Of a stretch of DNA of 64,000 nucleotides, positions 56,023-64,000 are shown in pieces. The number at the start of each line of letters is the position of its first letter. Position 1 is the first letter of the stretch. The notes below the pieces were generated by a model, which saw nothing but the letters and a program-made list of their open reading frames with translations, did not search any database and was not told where the DNA came from. Source of the DNA: Leuconostoc lactis KCTC 3528 = DSM 20202. GTDB taxonomy: Bacteria > Bacillota > Bacilli > Lactobacillales > Lactobacillaceae. The stretch covers positions 62,001 to 126,000 of the forward strand of contig NZ_BMWM01000001.1 in the NCBI RefSeq assembly GCF_014651235.1. The letters run 5' to 3'. The position numbers were made by a program, and so were the translations under genes.

Positions 56023-57314
56023 GCCAAACCTACTCTCTTAAAAATTTCATCAACATGACGCAAGTGATAGTGATAATCAAACGCGTCATCAATTTGTGCT
56101 TTAGTCAAATGGGCAGTGATTGTTGGATCCGCATCAACCAAGTCACGGAACATCAATTGTTCATCCCATGAACGTGCTGTCAATGGTTGCACCGTATCAT
56201 AGGCTTGTTCACGTGACAAGCCGGCATCAATTAAGCTCAACAACAAACGTTGTGAATAAATCAAACCGTAAGTGCGATCCATATTGTGACGCATTTTTTC
56301 AGGGAAGACACCCAAATTCTTCAAAATACCTGTTTGACGATTCAACATGTAATCCAATGTTGTCGTTGCATCAGGCAAAATAATGCGTTCGGCTGAAGAA
56401 TGTGAAATATCGCGTTCATGCCACAATGTCACATCTTCAAGTGCTGTTACGGCATAGCCACGCAAGACACGTGCCAAACCAGTAATATTTTCATTACCAA
56501 TTGGGTTACGCTTGTGTGGCATTGCTGAAGAACCCTTTTGTCCTTTAGCAAAGCCTTCTTCAACTTCATGAATTTCTGAGCGTTGCAATGAGCGAATTTC
56601 CGTTGCCAATTCTTCCATTTGTGTCCCAATCAACGCAATCGTTTGCACGTAATCAGCATGCAAATCACGTGGTAACACTTGTGACCCAATTGGTTGTGGC
56701 GTCAAGCCCAATTCCTTCATGGCCACGGCTTCGACATAAGGTGGCACATTGGCAAACGTGCCTACGGCACCAGATAACTTACCGGTTTCGACTTCAGCAG
56801 CCACCCGATCAAAACGTTCAATCGCGCGTGTTGCTGACGCATAGAAGCGTGCCATCTTCAAGCCAAAAGTGGTTGGTTCGGCATGTACACCGTGTGTGCG
56901 TCCCATCATGACAGTGTCTTTATACTTCAAGGCCAAATCTTTAATGGCTTCGCGCCATTCTTGCAAATCTTGTTTAATAATATCGTTGGCTTGACGCAAA
57001 CGTAATGCTTGCGCTGTATCAACAACATCGGTTGACGTTAAGCCATAGTGAATCCACTTACGTTCTTCGCCAAGTGATTCTGACACGTTACGGGTAAATG
57101 CCACAACATCATGGCGCGTTGATAACTCAATCTCTGCAATGCGGTCAACGTCAAAAGTGGCGTTTTGACGGATTTTTTCCAAATCTTCTGCAGGAATGTG
57201 CCCCGCAGCGACCCAGCCGGCATCCACAGCAATTTCAACATCGAGCCAAGTTTGATATTGGTTTTGTATTGACCAAATATCACGAAGCGCTTGACGAGAA
57301 TAACGTTCAATCAT
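56019..57314 (-). CDS. purB: Adenylosuccinate lyase
   Basis: Fumarase/aspartase-superfamily lyase of 431 residues: MIERYSRQALRDIW, HDVVAFTRNVSESLG, HYGLTSTDVVDTA, MMGRTHGVHAEPTTFG and the signature GSSAMPHKRNPIGNENI (about 261-277, with the catalytic serine loop). It acts twice in the purine pathway, on SAICAR and on adenylosuccinate. Together with hpt it forms a two-gene operon behind a strong promoter flanked by PurBoxes. GAGG stands 10 nt before the ATG. Confidence 0.97.
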   Translation of the reverse strand: MIERYSRQALRDIWSIQNQYQTWLDVEIAVDAGWVAAGHIPAEDLEKIRQNATFDVDRIAEIELSTRHDVVAFTRNVSESLGEERKWIHYGLTSTDVVDTAQALRLRQANDIIKQDLQEWREAIKDLALKYKDTVMMGRTHGVHAEPTTFGLKMARFYASATRAIERFDRVAAEVETGKLSGAVGTFANVPPYVEAVAMKELGLTPQPIGSQVLPRDLHADYVQTIALIGTQMEELATEIRSLQRSEIHEVEEGFAKGQKGSSAMPHKRNPIGNENITGLARVLRGYAVTALEDVTLWHERDISHSSAERIILPDATTTLDYMLNRQTGILKNLGVFPEKMRHNMDRTYGLIYSQRLLLSLIDAGLSREQAYDTVQPLTARSWDEQLMFRDLVDADPTITAHLTKAQIDDAFDYHYHLRHVDEIFKRVGLA

Positions 57315-57381
57315 GTTTAAGATTCCTCTACTTCTTTAGTGTTCTAGCTTTCAATTCAATTGTAACAGGTAAAACACGAGT

Positions 57382-57490
57382 TACGTTCGTTATTTTATGA
57401 GGTTTATCTCACAAAGTCAACGAACAGTTAGTAAAATACGAACAATCACGTCGTTTATTTAAGACAAAACGAACGTTAGGATTGTAAGCG
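57382..57490 (-). promoter_or_regulatory. purB promoter with four PurBox-like sites
   Basis: Minus strand -35 TTGACT (57420-57415), 17-bp spacer, -10 TAAAAT (57397-57392). PurBox-like sequences (consensus AWWWCCGAACWWT) on the plus strand: AAATACGAACAAT (57434-57446, 12 of 13 matches), CAAAACGAACGTT (57465-57477), GTCAACGAACAGT over the -35 (57416-57428), and on the minus strand AATAACGAACGTA at the transcription start (57394-57382). The distal box and flanking 28 bp recur upstream of purD. Confidence 0.75.
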
Positions 57491-57492
57491 TT

Positions 57493-58710
57493 TTACTCGA
57501 TAATGGTTTGCGTTGGTTTCACCACAAACGTGGCAATCCCCAAAGCCACCGCATATAAAATCGCAATGGCGATAAAGACATTTTGATACGGCATCCCCAA
57601 ACCATGCACAATCAAACTCGCTAGTTGATTCCCCGATAAACCAGCCGCTGCCCACGCCGTTAAAGCCAGGCCGTGAATTTTTGAAATGGCATGCATGCCA
57701 AATCGATCCGCTAACAAAGGTGGTAAAGCTGAAAAACCACCACCATAACTGGCGTTAATCGCAAAAAATGTCGCCACAATCACGACCGGCATCACCACAC
57801 TCTGATCTGGTAAGAAAAAGGCCAATAACGCCATTACCAATGACAGGATGAAAATCACTTGATAAATCGTATTGCGATCTTGTAAACGGTCTGAGAAGCT
57901 CGCAAACCCAATCCGACCCGCGGCGTTAAAAAAGGCATCCACACTCACCACCACCGCAATTGCTGCTAGTGAAAAGGCCGCCGTCCCCGACGGGGTACGC
58001 AACCCAGCTAAAATATCTTTTTCTTGGGAAATAATCGCTAGTCCAGCGGTAATGTTTAAATAAAACATCAGCCAAATCCCCATAAAGTTGTGGTTCTTTA
58101 GTAATACCAAAGGATTAAAACGCTGTTTGAGTGGCTTTTCTTGCCAATCAGCCGGCTTACGAATCAACCAAGCACCCGTCAGCATCATCACGGCAAACAC
58201 GCCACCCAAAATGACAAACATTTGCCAGAGACCGATCCGTAGTTGTAGTTCGATCATGACGGGTGAAAAAATCATCTTGGCCAAACCAAAACCCGCCACT
58301 GCCAAACCCGTGCCCAGCCCCTTATTTTCTTTAAACCATAACATCAAATTTTTGACTGGTGTTAAATATCCAATCCCTAACCCAATGCCCATGACCACAC
58401 CATAAAAGAGATAAATCCCAAGCAATGATTTTTGTTGAATACTGATGCCGGTGCCAATCATCCCCGTCACAAAAAAAATCGTCGCCAAGATGGCGGACTT
58501 TTTAATATCTTGTTCCACAAAATGCCCTAAAGCTGCTGCTGATAACCCTAAAAATAAGATTGCAATTGAAAAAGCCCACTCCACGTTGGCCACCGATGCC
58601 CCAATATCATCGGCAATCGCCTGCTTAAACACACTCCAAGCATAGACGGTCCCAATACTGCCATGAATCAATAACGCTGGCAATGCCGCCCGCAGCCATT
58701 TATTTTCCAT
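57493..58710 (-). CDS. OFA-family MFS transporter (oxalate/formate antiporter-like)
   Basis: Twelve-helix major facilitator of 405 residues. LPALLIHGSIGTVYAWSVFKQAI at the N terminus and GIGLGIGYLTPVKNLMLWFKENKGLGTGLAVAGFGLAK in the first half are hallmark OFA segments; the second half has NAAGRIGFASFSDRLQDRN and ALPPLLADRFGMHAISKIHG. OFA proteins exchange carboxylates such as oxalate and formate; others take different organic acids. It lies between the esterase and purB in a region with formate-THF ligase, so formate is a reasonable but unproven guess. GAGGAG precedes the ATG. Confidence 0.87.
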   Translation of the reverse strand: MENKWLRAALPALLIHGSIGTVYAWSVFKQAIADDIGASVANVEWAFSIAILFLGLSAAALGHFVEQDIKKSAILATIFFVTGMIGTGISIQQKSLLGIYLFYGVVMGIGLGIGYLTPVKNLMLWFKENKGLGTGLAVAGFGLAKMIFSPVMIELQLRIGLWQMFVILGGVFAVMMLTGAWLIRKPADWQEKPLKQRFNPLVLLKNHNFMGIWLMFYLNITAGLAIISQEKDILAGLRTPSGTAAFSLAAIAVVVSVDAFFNAAGRIGFASFSDRLQDRNTIYQVIFILSLVMALLAFFLPDQSVVMPVVIVATFFAINASYGGGFSALPPLLADRFGMHAISKIHGLALTAWAAAGLSGNQLASLIVHGLGMPYQNVFIAIAILYAVALGIATFVVKPTQTIIE

Positions 58711-58807
58711 TTATTCGTCTCCTCACGATTTATCTTATCATTTAATCATATATTTCTTTTTTTGTAAACAAATGACGTACAATCATAAAATATAATATGA
58801 ACTAAAT

Positions 58808-58836
58808 AAAAAAACACGAACTTTAAGTGTTCGTGC
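58808..58836 (-). terminator. Intrinsic terminator of the esterase gene
   Basis: CACGAAC (58815-58821) pairs with GTTCGTG (58829-58835) over a 7-nt loop, with T7 on the minus strand, 1 bp after the stop codon. Confidence 0.88.
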
Positions 58837-59640
58837 TTAAGACAACCGTTCTTCTGGTTGATAGTTAATTGGCAGCCATTCGAGGACGCGTTCGATGTGT
58901 TGATCCCAATAATACCAATCATGAGTGCCTGGACTTGTTTCAAACGTCACGTCATAGCCTAAGGCCTGAATTTGTGGGATAGTGGTTAAATTATTGTGAT
59001 ATAAATAGTCCTGCTCCCCAATCCAGGCGTAAAGTTTCGGGCGTACGGGTGGCGTTTGGGCTTGTGTTTTAGCAAGGGCAATAACATCATTTTCGGAACC
59101 TTGTAACTGATCCATATCGCCAAAGATACCAGACCAGTAGGCCGGACTTTGCCAAGTTGTGCGTCCAGGAAAATTTGGATCACCCAGTAACGCGCCAGAA
59201 AGTGAGGCAGCATAACTAAACTGGTTGCTACCCAACGCCATTTTAAAAGCCCCATATCCACCCATTGACAAGCCAGCCACAAAATTTTTCTCACGTTTTT
59301 GTGAAATTTGTGGGAACAATGTTGCCACTTTTTGCGGTAACTCGTGGCACAACGCATCAAAATAAGCCATCCCATATTGTGTATTGGTATACCAAGCTAA
59401 ATCAGTCGACGGCATGACAATGGCTAGCGGTGTTTGTCGCACGAGCCGTTCAATACTTGTCCGCCGCGACCAGACCGCTTGATCGCCTGACATGCCATGC
59501 AATAAGTACAAAACTGGGAGATCTTGCAGATCAGCTGGTGTCCATTCCGGCATGTGATCAGATAGTTCTGGTAAGATTACCTGCATCACGCGATCCATTC
59601 CTAATACTTGTGAGTAATAATTCACTTCAAGCTGTGCCAT
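58837..59640 (-). CDS. Esterase of the EstA/S-formylglutathione hydrolase-like family
   Basis: Alpha/beta hydrolase of 267 residues. VLYLLHGMSGDQAVW gives the oxyanion segment, FVAGLSMGGYGAFKMAL the nucleophile elbow (Ser, about 126), and ETSPGTHDWYYWDQHI the catalytic His; Asp is likely in the WIGEQDYLYHN region. It resembles tributyrin/acetyl esterases (EstA) of lactic acid bacteria. There is no signal peptide. The ATG at 59640 has AAGGA 7 nt upstream; a GTG five codons earlier overlaps that Shine-Dalgarno. It is downstream of fhs. Confidence 0.9.
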   Translation of the reverse strand: MAQLEVNYYSQVLGMDRVMQVILPELSDHMPEWTPADLQDLPVLYLLHGMSGDQAVWSRRTSIERLVRQTPLAIVMPSTDLAWYTNTQYGMAYFDALCHELPQKVATLFPQISQKREKNFVAGLSMGGYGAFKMALGSNQFSYAASLSGALLGDPNFPGRTTWQSPAYWSGIFGDMDQLQGSENDVIALAKTQAQTPPVRPKLYAWIGEQDYLYHNNLTTIPQIQALGYDVTFETSPGTHDWYYWDQHIERVLEWLPINYQPEERLS

Positions 59641-59707
59641 GGCGTTATCCTTCACTTTCTTTTATGCATCGCCAAAAACGTTAGCAGTGCCCTGCTAACG
59701 TCGTTAT

Positions 59708-61372
59708 TTAAAAGAGTCCAGTTATTTTACCTGTTTCGTCAATATCAATGTCGAATGCTGCTGGATGTTTTGGCAAGCCCGGCATCGTCAAAATCGTCCC
59801 TGTCATCACAACTAAGAAACCGGCGCCTAATTTCGGCACAAATTCACGAATGTGAATCACAAAGTCTTTTGGCGCGCCGAGTTTTTTAGGATCGTCAGAG
59901 AAAGAATATTGTGTTTTCGCCATGATAATGGGTAATTTATCCCAACCACGTTGTTTAAACTCTGCGAGTTGTTTTTGCGCGGTTGCTGATAATTCAACGC
60001 CCGCCCCACCATAAATTGTGGTCACGATGGCGTTCAACTTATCCAACGCCTCATCATCTGGTTGATACAGTGGCGTAAAGTCGGCTTCTTGATCCGCCAC
60101 TTCAATCACAGCAGCGGCGAGTTCTTGCGCCCCAGCACCATCTTTGGCCCAAACTTCGGTGGCATACGCTGTTGCCCCAAACTGCTCAGTATACGCTTTA
60201 ATGGTTTGAATTTCTGCTTCGGTATCGGCAGTAAAACGATTAATGGCCACCACCACAGGCACACCGTAACGGCCCATAGCCAGCAAGTGTTGCCCCAAAT
60301 TTTCAAGTCCAACAGTTAGTGCTGGGATATTTTCAGCATCTAAATCAGCTAAAGCCACGCCCCCATGATGCTTCAAGGCGCGAACGGTTGCCACGACAAC
60401 AATCGCATCTGGCGTTTTGCCCAACAATGGCACTTTCACATCCAAGAACTTTTCACCACCAAGGTCAGCGCCAAAGCCCCCTTCAGTCACCGCATAATCT
60501 GCTAATTGCAACGCCGTTTTGGTTGCCAAAATAGAATTAGTTCCTTGGGCAATATTGGCAAAAGGCCCGCCGTGAATAATGGCTGGTGTATGTGCCAACG
60601 TCTGAACTAAATTAGGCTTGATGGCATCTTTCAACAAGACCGCAATCGCGCCAGCAATACCCAAATCTGCTACCGTCACCGGCGCTTTGTCGTAGGTATA
60701 ACCCACCACAATTCGCGCCACACGGGCTTTTAAGTCCATTAAATCAGTTGATAAGGTCAAAATAGCCATCAACTCTGAGGCAACTGTAATGTCAAACCCA
60801 TCTTCTCGCGGTACACCAGAAGTCGGTCCGCCCATCCCAATCGTGATATGGCGCAGCGCACGATCATTAATATCTAACACGCGCTTCCAAATAATACGAC
60901 GCGGATCAATATTTAATGGATTACCTTGTTGTAAACTATTATCCAATACGGCAGCAATCGTATCATGGGCTGATGTGAGTGCATGAAAATCCCCAGTAAA
61001 ATGCAAATTAATATCCGCCATCGGGATGACTTGTGCCATCCCACCACCAGTCGCACCACCTTTCATCCCCATCACAGGGCCCAGTGACGGTTCCCGAAGG
61101 GCAATCATGGTTTTCTTACCAGCCATTGCTAACGCATCTGCCAAGCCAACCGTTACCGTTGATTTCCCTTCACCAGCAGGCGTTGGGTTAATCGATGTGA
61201 CCAAAATAAGCTTACCCAACTGCTTTGATCGGGGCACCGTTGGATCTAATTTGATTTTGGCTTTATCAAAACCGTAAGGTTCAATTTCATGGCTGGCCAA
61301 ACCGGCAGCAGCAGCAATCTCTGTAATCGGCTTAACGGTTGCGGCTTGGGCAATTTCAATATCTGTTTGCAT
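59708..61372 (-). CDS. fhs: Formate-tetrahydrofolate ligase
   Basis: A 554-residue ligase from the chosen ATG. It has [27 protein letters not shown] (ATP site, about 55-80), [37 protein letters not shown] and a C-terminal [24 protein letters not shown]. It makes 10-formyl-THF from formate, THF and ATP; 10-formyl-THF is the donor for PurH. The start is set by GAGG 8 nt upstream; a frame eight codons longer is possible. It follows purD by 27 bp and should share its PurBox-controlled transcript. Confidence 0.97.
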   Translation of the reverse strand: MQTDIEIAQAATVKPITEIAAAAGLASHEIEPYGFDKAKIKLDPTVPRSKQLGKLILVTSINPTPAGEGKSTVTVGLADALAMAGKKTMIALREPSLGPVMGMKGGATGGGMAQVIPMADINLHFTGDFHALTSAHDTIAAVLDNSLQQGNPLNIDPRRIIWKRVLDINDRALRHITIGMGGPTSGVPREDGFDITVASELMAILTLSTDLMDLKARVARIVVGYTYDKAPVTVADLGIAGAIAVLLKDAIKPNLVQTLAHTPAIIHGGPFANIAQGTNSILATKTALQLADYAVTEGGFGADLGGEKFLDVKVPLLGKTPDAIVVVATVRALKHHGGVALADLDAENIPALTVGLENLGQHLLAMGRYGVPVVVAINRFTADTEAEIQTIKAYTEQFGATAYATEVWAKDGAGAQELAAAVIEVADQEADFTPLYQPDDEALDKLNAIVTTIYGGAGVELSATAQKQLAEFKQRGWDKLPIIMAKTQYSFSDDPKKLGAPKDFVIHIREFVPKLGAGFLVVMTGTILTMPGLPKHPAAFDIDIDETGKITGLF

Positions 61373-61399
61373 CTCTTTATCCTCGTTTAACTGCACTTC

Positions 61400-62656
61400 T
61401 CACATCTTATCCATCTCATGTTGGACAGCCTGATAGGCAATGTCATGACGGTACTGTAATGTTAATTGTAATTGATCAATGGTCTCATACACTTTTTGTT
61501 GCGCTGTTTGCGTATCTTGTGCATGGGCGACAACCGTCGCTACTCGGCCACCGCTGGCAAGCCCATTTTTCACACCGGCATAGTTAATCCCCAATGGTGC
61601 CACATCGCTTGGTGTTGGGACACTGGCGCCTTTTTCGGGTGCTTCTGGATAACCAGCAGCAGCCAAAACAACGCCGACATAAACGGCATCTGTTTGCCAT
61701 GCTGGGTCAACTGCCTGACCTTGGAGTAAATCAACAATTAATTGATAAAAATCACCAGTGTACTGCGGCAACACAACTTGCGCTTCAGGGTCACCAAAGC
61801 GCACGTTAAATTCAATCACTTTAGGCCCTTCAGCCGTTAACATCACCCCTGTATATAAGACACCGGTGAACGGTGTCCCTTCTTTTGCCATGGCGGCAAT
61901 CGTTGGCATGACAAGCGTGTCAATGGCTTGTTGCCGAACTTCTGCAGACAACCAACGCACTGGGCTATACGCGCCCATACCACCAGTATTTGGCCCCTTA
62001 TCCTGATCAAAGCGACGTTTGTGGTCTTGTGCTAATGGCGCATGTGTGACCACCCCATCTTGGCCCACAAGTGAGAAAATTGAGAACTCAACGCCGTCAA
62101 GATAACTTTCAATGACCAGTTTTGCTTCTGGCTGACGTGTATACAAGTCGGTTAAATAATCCGCTGCTTGGGTAGCTGTTGTGACAATCGTCACGCCTTT
62201 GCCCAAAGCCAAACCATCTAGTTTAAAAACAATTGGCAAGCCAAATTCAGTCACAGCGGCTTGGGCAGCTGTGTGATTGGTCACCGTCCGTGATTGCGCC
62301 GTTGGAATATTGTATTGGTCAAGTATTCGCTTCGTGAATGACTTTGACCCTTCTAATTGCGCTGCTGCTTGCGTTGGGCCAAAAATTTGCAACCCTGCTT
62401 GGCGGAACACATCCACCACGCCCAGTGTCAAGGGTTCTTCGTTCCCAACAAATGTTAAATCAACCGCTTCAGTCACCGCTAAGTCACGCAAACCTTGTAA
62501 ATCTGTGACGGCGACAGCTGCGCGCCGCAAGACGTCATCCGTCATGCCATCATTGCCAGGCGCGACAATAACTTGTTCAACCTGTTCACTCCGAAAAAAG
62601 GCCTGAGCAAGCGCATGCTCTCGCGCACCTGAACCAATTACTAATACTTTTTTCAT
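61400..62656 (-). CDS. purD: Phosphoribosylamine-glycine ligase (GAR synthetase)
   Basis: ATP-grasp ligase of 418 residues: MKKVLVIGSGAREHALAQAF, FGPTQAAAQLEGSKSFTKRIL, VFKLDGLALGKGVTIV, HKRRFDQDKGPNTGGMGAYSPV and EFNVRFGDPEAQVVLP are all family signatures. It joins glycine to phosphoribosylamine in purine synthesis. Usually purD follows purH directly; here a terminator, a NUDIX gene and a separate PurBox promoter lie between, making purD the head of a new transcript with fhs. Confidence 0.97.
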   Translation of the reverse strand: MKKVLVIGSGAREHALAQAFFRSEQVEQVIVAPGNDGMTDDVLRRAAVAVTDLQGLRDLAVTEAVDLTFVGNEEPLTLGVVDVFRQAGLQIFGPTQAAAQLEGSKSFTKRILDQYNIPTAQSRTVTNHTAAQAAVTEFGLPIVFKLDGLALGKGVTIVTTATQAADYLTDLYTRQPEAKLVIESYLDGVEFSIFSLVGQDGVVTHAPLAQDHKRRFDQDKGPNTGGMGAYSPVRWLSAEVRQQAIDTLVMPTIAAMAKEGTPFTGVLYTGVMLTAEGPKVIEFNVRFGDPEAQVVLPQYTGDFYQLIVDLLQGQAVDPAWQTDAVYVGVVLAAAGYPEAPEKGASVPTPSDVAPLGINYAGVKNGLASGGRVATVVAHAQDTQTAQQKVYETIDQLQLTLQYRHDIAYQAVQHEMDKM

Positions 62657-62721
62657 ATTATCCTCTAAACTGACTACTAAATATCAAACTATATACTTAG
62701 TTTAGCAGAATTTTCGCGGCT

Positions 62722-62829
62722 TGTGTTCGTGTATAAATTATCTTTTTCTCACAAATATAAAAAGCGTTCGTTAATAACGAACCTTTTGGCAATTAACACG
62801 AAACAAAACGAACATTAAGGATGTATGCG
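62722..62829 (-). promoter_or_regulatory. purD promoter with PurBox-like sites
   Basis: -10 TATACA (62735-62730) with weak -35 TATATT. PurBox-like sites: ATACACGAACACA at the -10/start (62734-62722, minus strand), a perfect palindromic pair GTTCGTTAATAACGAAC (62766-62782), and CAAAACGAACATT (62804-62816) whose core is 74 nt upstream of the -10, as in purB (73 nt). The 28 bp at 62802-62829 match 22 of 28 with 57463-57490. Confidence 0.75.
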
Positions 62830-62830
62830 G

Positions 62831-63292
62831 TTACAACCACGATAACGACCGTTCACCAGCAATCCTTGGTCCCAATGCCAATTCATTAATTTGCGGATCG
62901 TCAAAGACCGGTAGCATTTCTTTAAAAGTTGGCGGTAACAGCATATCGTTTAACGCTTCACGCGTCGTCCAAAAAATTTGTCCTTCACGCCCAGATTTAA
63001 TATCACCTTGAAACTGGGTTGCCTTAAACAAAAAGACGATGTAGCGTTGACCGTCTGGCAAAGGCCATTCCTTCAACCCGACCAGCTGGGGCTGTGAAAT
63101 TGTCAACCTTGTTTCTTCATATGCCTCACGGATAGCACTGGCCACAATTGTTTCACCTGCTTCGATGTGACCACCAGGAAATGTCACGCCTGGCCAAGAT
63201 GGGTTTTGTCGATCTTCGACTAAAATTTCATGCGTCTGTAGCTTTTCAATCATAATCATGTTCGTTAATTCGACGGGGGTTGTTCTTGTCAT
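62831..63292 (-). CDS. NUDIX hydrolase (MutT/8-oxo-dGTP diphosphatase-like)
   Basis: A 153-residue NUDIX protein. The NUDIX box is GGHIEAGETIVASAIREAYEETRLTI (about 40-65); REx2EE residues for metal binding are present, although the glycine that usually follows is replaced. FPGGHIEAGE is the MutT/YtkD-like form. It may sanitise oxidised nucleotides; substrate cannot be read off. AGAGG is 6 nt before the ATG, and a TATAAT extended -10 is just upstream. Its stop codon abuts the distal PurBox block of purD. Confidence 0.88.
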   Translation of the reverse strand: MTRTTPVELTNMIMIEKLQTHEILVEDRQNPSWPGVTFPGGHIEAGETIVASAIREAYEETRLTISQPQLVGLKEWPLPDGQRYIVFLFKATQFQGDIKSGREGQIFWTTREALNDMLLPPTFKEMLPVFDDPQINELALGPRIAGERSLSWL

Positions 63293-63310
63293 CTGTGTAC
63301 CTCTTTTGGC

Positions 63311-63319
63311 ATTATAGCA
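63311..63319 (-). promoter_or_regulatory. Extended -10 promoter of the NUDIX gene
   Basis: TGCTATAAT (-10 at 63316-63311) follows the T-run of the purH terminator by a few bases. No -35 is evident. Confidence 0.55.
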
Positions 63320-63320
63320 T

Positions 63321-63345
63321 AAAAAAAACGTCCCAAAGGACGCTT
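63321..63345 (-). terminator. Intrinsic terminator of purH
   Basis: GCGTCC pairs with GGACGT across TTTG on the minus strand (63343-63328), followed by T8. It lies directly after the purH stop at 63353. Confidence 0.85.
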
Positions 63346-63352
63346 AAAAGGT

Positions 63353-64000
63353 TTAATGCTTAAAATGACGTGTGCCGGAAAAGACTAGTACAATACCCAA
63401 TTCATCGGCTTTAGCAATCGAATCTTTATCCTTAATTGACCCACCTGGTTCAACAATTGCCTTGATCCCATGTTCTGCTGCATATTGAACCGAATCATCC
63501 ATTGGGAAGAAAGCATCTGAGGCCAAGACGGCTTCATCAAAGCCTGGCTTTGTTTCAGCTTTTTGAATCGCATAGACCACCGAATCAATACGATTTGGCT
63601 GACCTGCACCCATGCCCAAAGTTTGGCCATCGCGCGCCACAATAATCGCGTTAGACTTCACGTGCTTGACTACTTTTTGCGCAAAAATCATCGCCCGCAA
63701 TTGTTCAGCTGTTGGTTGTGCCTTTGACACAACTTCAAAGTTTGTTTCAGCATCCGTATACAAGTCGCGCTCTTGCACCACAACACCACCCAAAACAGAC
63801 GTGACTTCTAACTTTTGTGGTACTGTCGTTGTAAATGGTACTGTCAACAAACGCAAGTTTTTCTTGGCTGACAAAATTTCAAAGGCTTCCGGTGTAAAGC
63901 TTGGTGCAATGATGATTTCCAAGAAAATCGCGTGCATTTTTTCGGCCGTTGCGGCATCAACTTCGCGGTTCAAAGCGACAATACCACCAAAAATTGATAC
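63353..64000 (-). CDS. purH: PurH, AICAR transformylase/IMP cyclohydrolase, C-terminal part
   Basis: The frame is open to the window edge at 64000, so the gene continues beyond it; the visible 215 residues are the end of the AICAR transformylase domain. Landmarks are the FGGIVALNREVD segment at the edge, IVARDGQTLGMGAGQPNRIDSVVYA, ASDAFFPMDDSVQYAAEHGIKAIVEPGGSIKDKDSI and the terminal MGIVLVFSGTRHFKH-like ending (LGIVLVFSGTRHFKH). It transfers the formyl group of 10-formyl-THF, which Fhs can provide, to AICAR. It ends on its own terminator. Confidence 0.96.
   Translation of the reverse strand, partial: VSIFGGIVALNREVDAATAEKMHAIFLEIIIAPSFTPEAFEILSAKKNLRLLTVPFTTTVPQKLEVTSVLGGVVVQERDLYTDAETNFEVVSKAQPTAEQLRAMIFAQKVVKHVKSNAIIVARDGQTLGMGAGQPNRIDSVVYAIQKAETKPGFDEAVLASDAFFPMDDSVQYAAEHGIKAIVEPGGSIKDKDSIAKADELGIVLVFSGTRHFKH

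Noticed and set aside
58815-58835. PurBox-like ACACGAACTTT near the esterase gene end
   Set aside because: It is one arm of an intrinsic terminator with a T-run; CGAAC is explained by the stem.

Overview
The window reads as chromosome of a low-to-moderate-GC Gram-positive of the Lactobacillales, most likely Weissella or a close relative in the Leuconostocaceae. The genus is an inference from gene content and protein character; no database was searched. Supporting signs are PolC-type replicase, the dinG-ypmB-aspB-asnS-dnaD and uppS-cdsA-rseP-proS-polC gene orders, a T-box in front of hisS-aspS, a complete lower mevalonate pathway (mvk, mvaD, mvaK2, fni) with no dxr in the uppS-polC cluster, maltose phosphorolysis, and PurBox-type control of purine genes. 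Almost everything is housekeeping. I see no insertion sequence, prophage, CRISPR array, toxin-antitoxin pair or defence island.

Layout. 1-984: C-terminal part of a GH13 alpha-glucosidase. 1043-1909: YitT-family membrane protein. 2020-5437: hisS-aspS behind a T-box leader. 5437-11836: maltose operon (malR, transporter, maltose phosphorylase, aldose epimerase, beta-phosphoglucomutase) with three LacI/CcpA-like operators. 11956-16043: a 44-residue unknown protein, a nitroreductase with a perfect operator-like palindrome, a GNAT, an aminotransferase and an RNA methyltransferase. 16103-22691: unknown protein, then dnaD, asnS, aspB, ypmB and dinG; this DinG keeps its exonuclease but has lost the helicase and Fe-S motifs. 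22848-31398: mvk facing a run of minus-strand genes (DUF1831, phosphatase, recD2, prs, SGNH hydrolase, aldo/keto reductase) and a BMP-family binding protein without a lipobox cysteine. 31574-34531: rbsK-rsmF and psiE. 34592-43578: polC, proS, rseP, cdsA, uppS. 43689-50482: glmS, ade plus an unknown partner, ftsK/spoIIIE, tRNA-Glu. 50551-55437: trmL, an AI-2E permease, and the mevalonate operon. 55459-64000: purines and one-carbon (hpt, purB, OFA transporter, esterase, fhs, purD, NUDIX, purH).

How it fits together. Maltose is imported, phosphorolysed to glucose and beta-glucose-1-phosphate, epimerised and isomerised. Mevalonate genes feed isoprenoid units to UppS, whose product carries the cell-wall precursors that GlmS helps supply. 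Formate-THF ligase supplies formyl groups for PurH; purB and purD have matching arrays of PurBoxes in the same geometry around their promoters, while hpt and ade handle salvage.

The most unusual signals are regulatory. In hisS a strong Shine-Dalgarno lies 39 nt from the start codon with a 10-bp hairpin exactly between them. Other genes (asnS, DUF1831, yitT) also have a displaced Shine-Dalgarno. Several extended -10 promoters sit directly on the T-run of the preceding terminator. An 18-bp perfect inverted repeat separates dinG from mvk, and a palindrome replaces the -35 of the mevalonate operon. I did not find a convincing wholly new multi-gene system.
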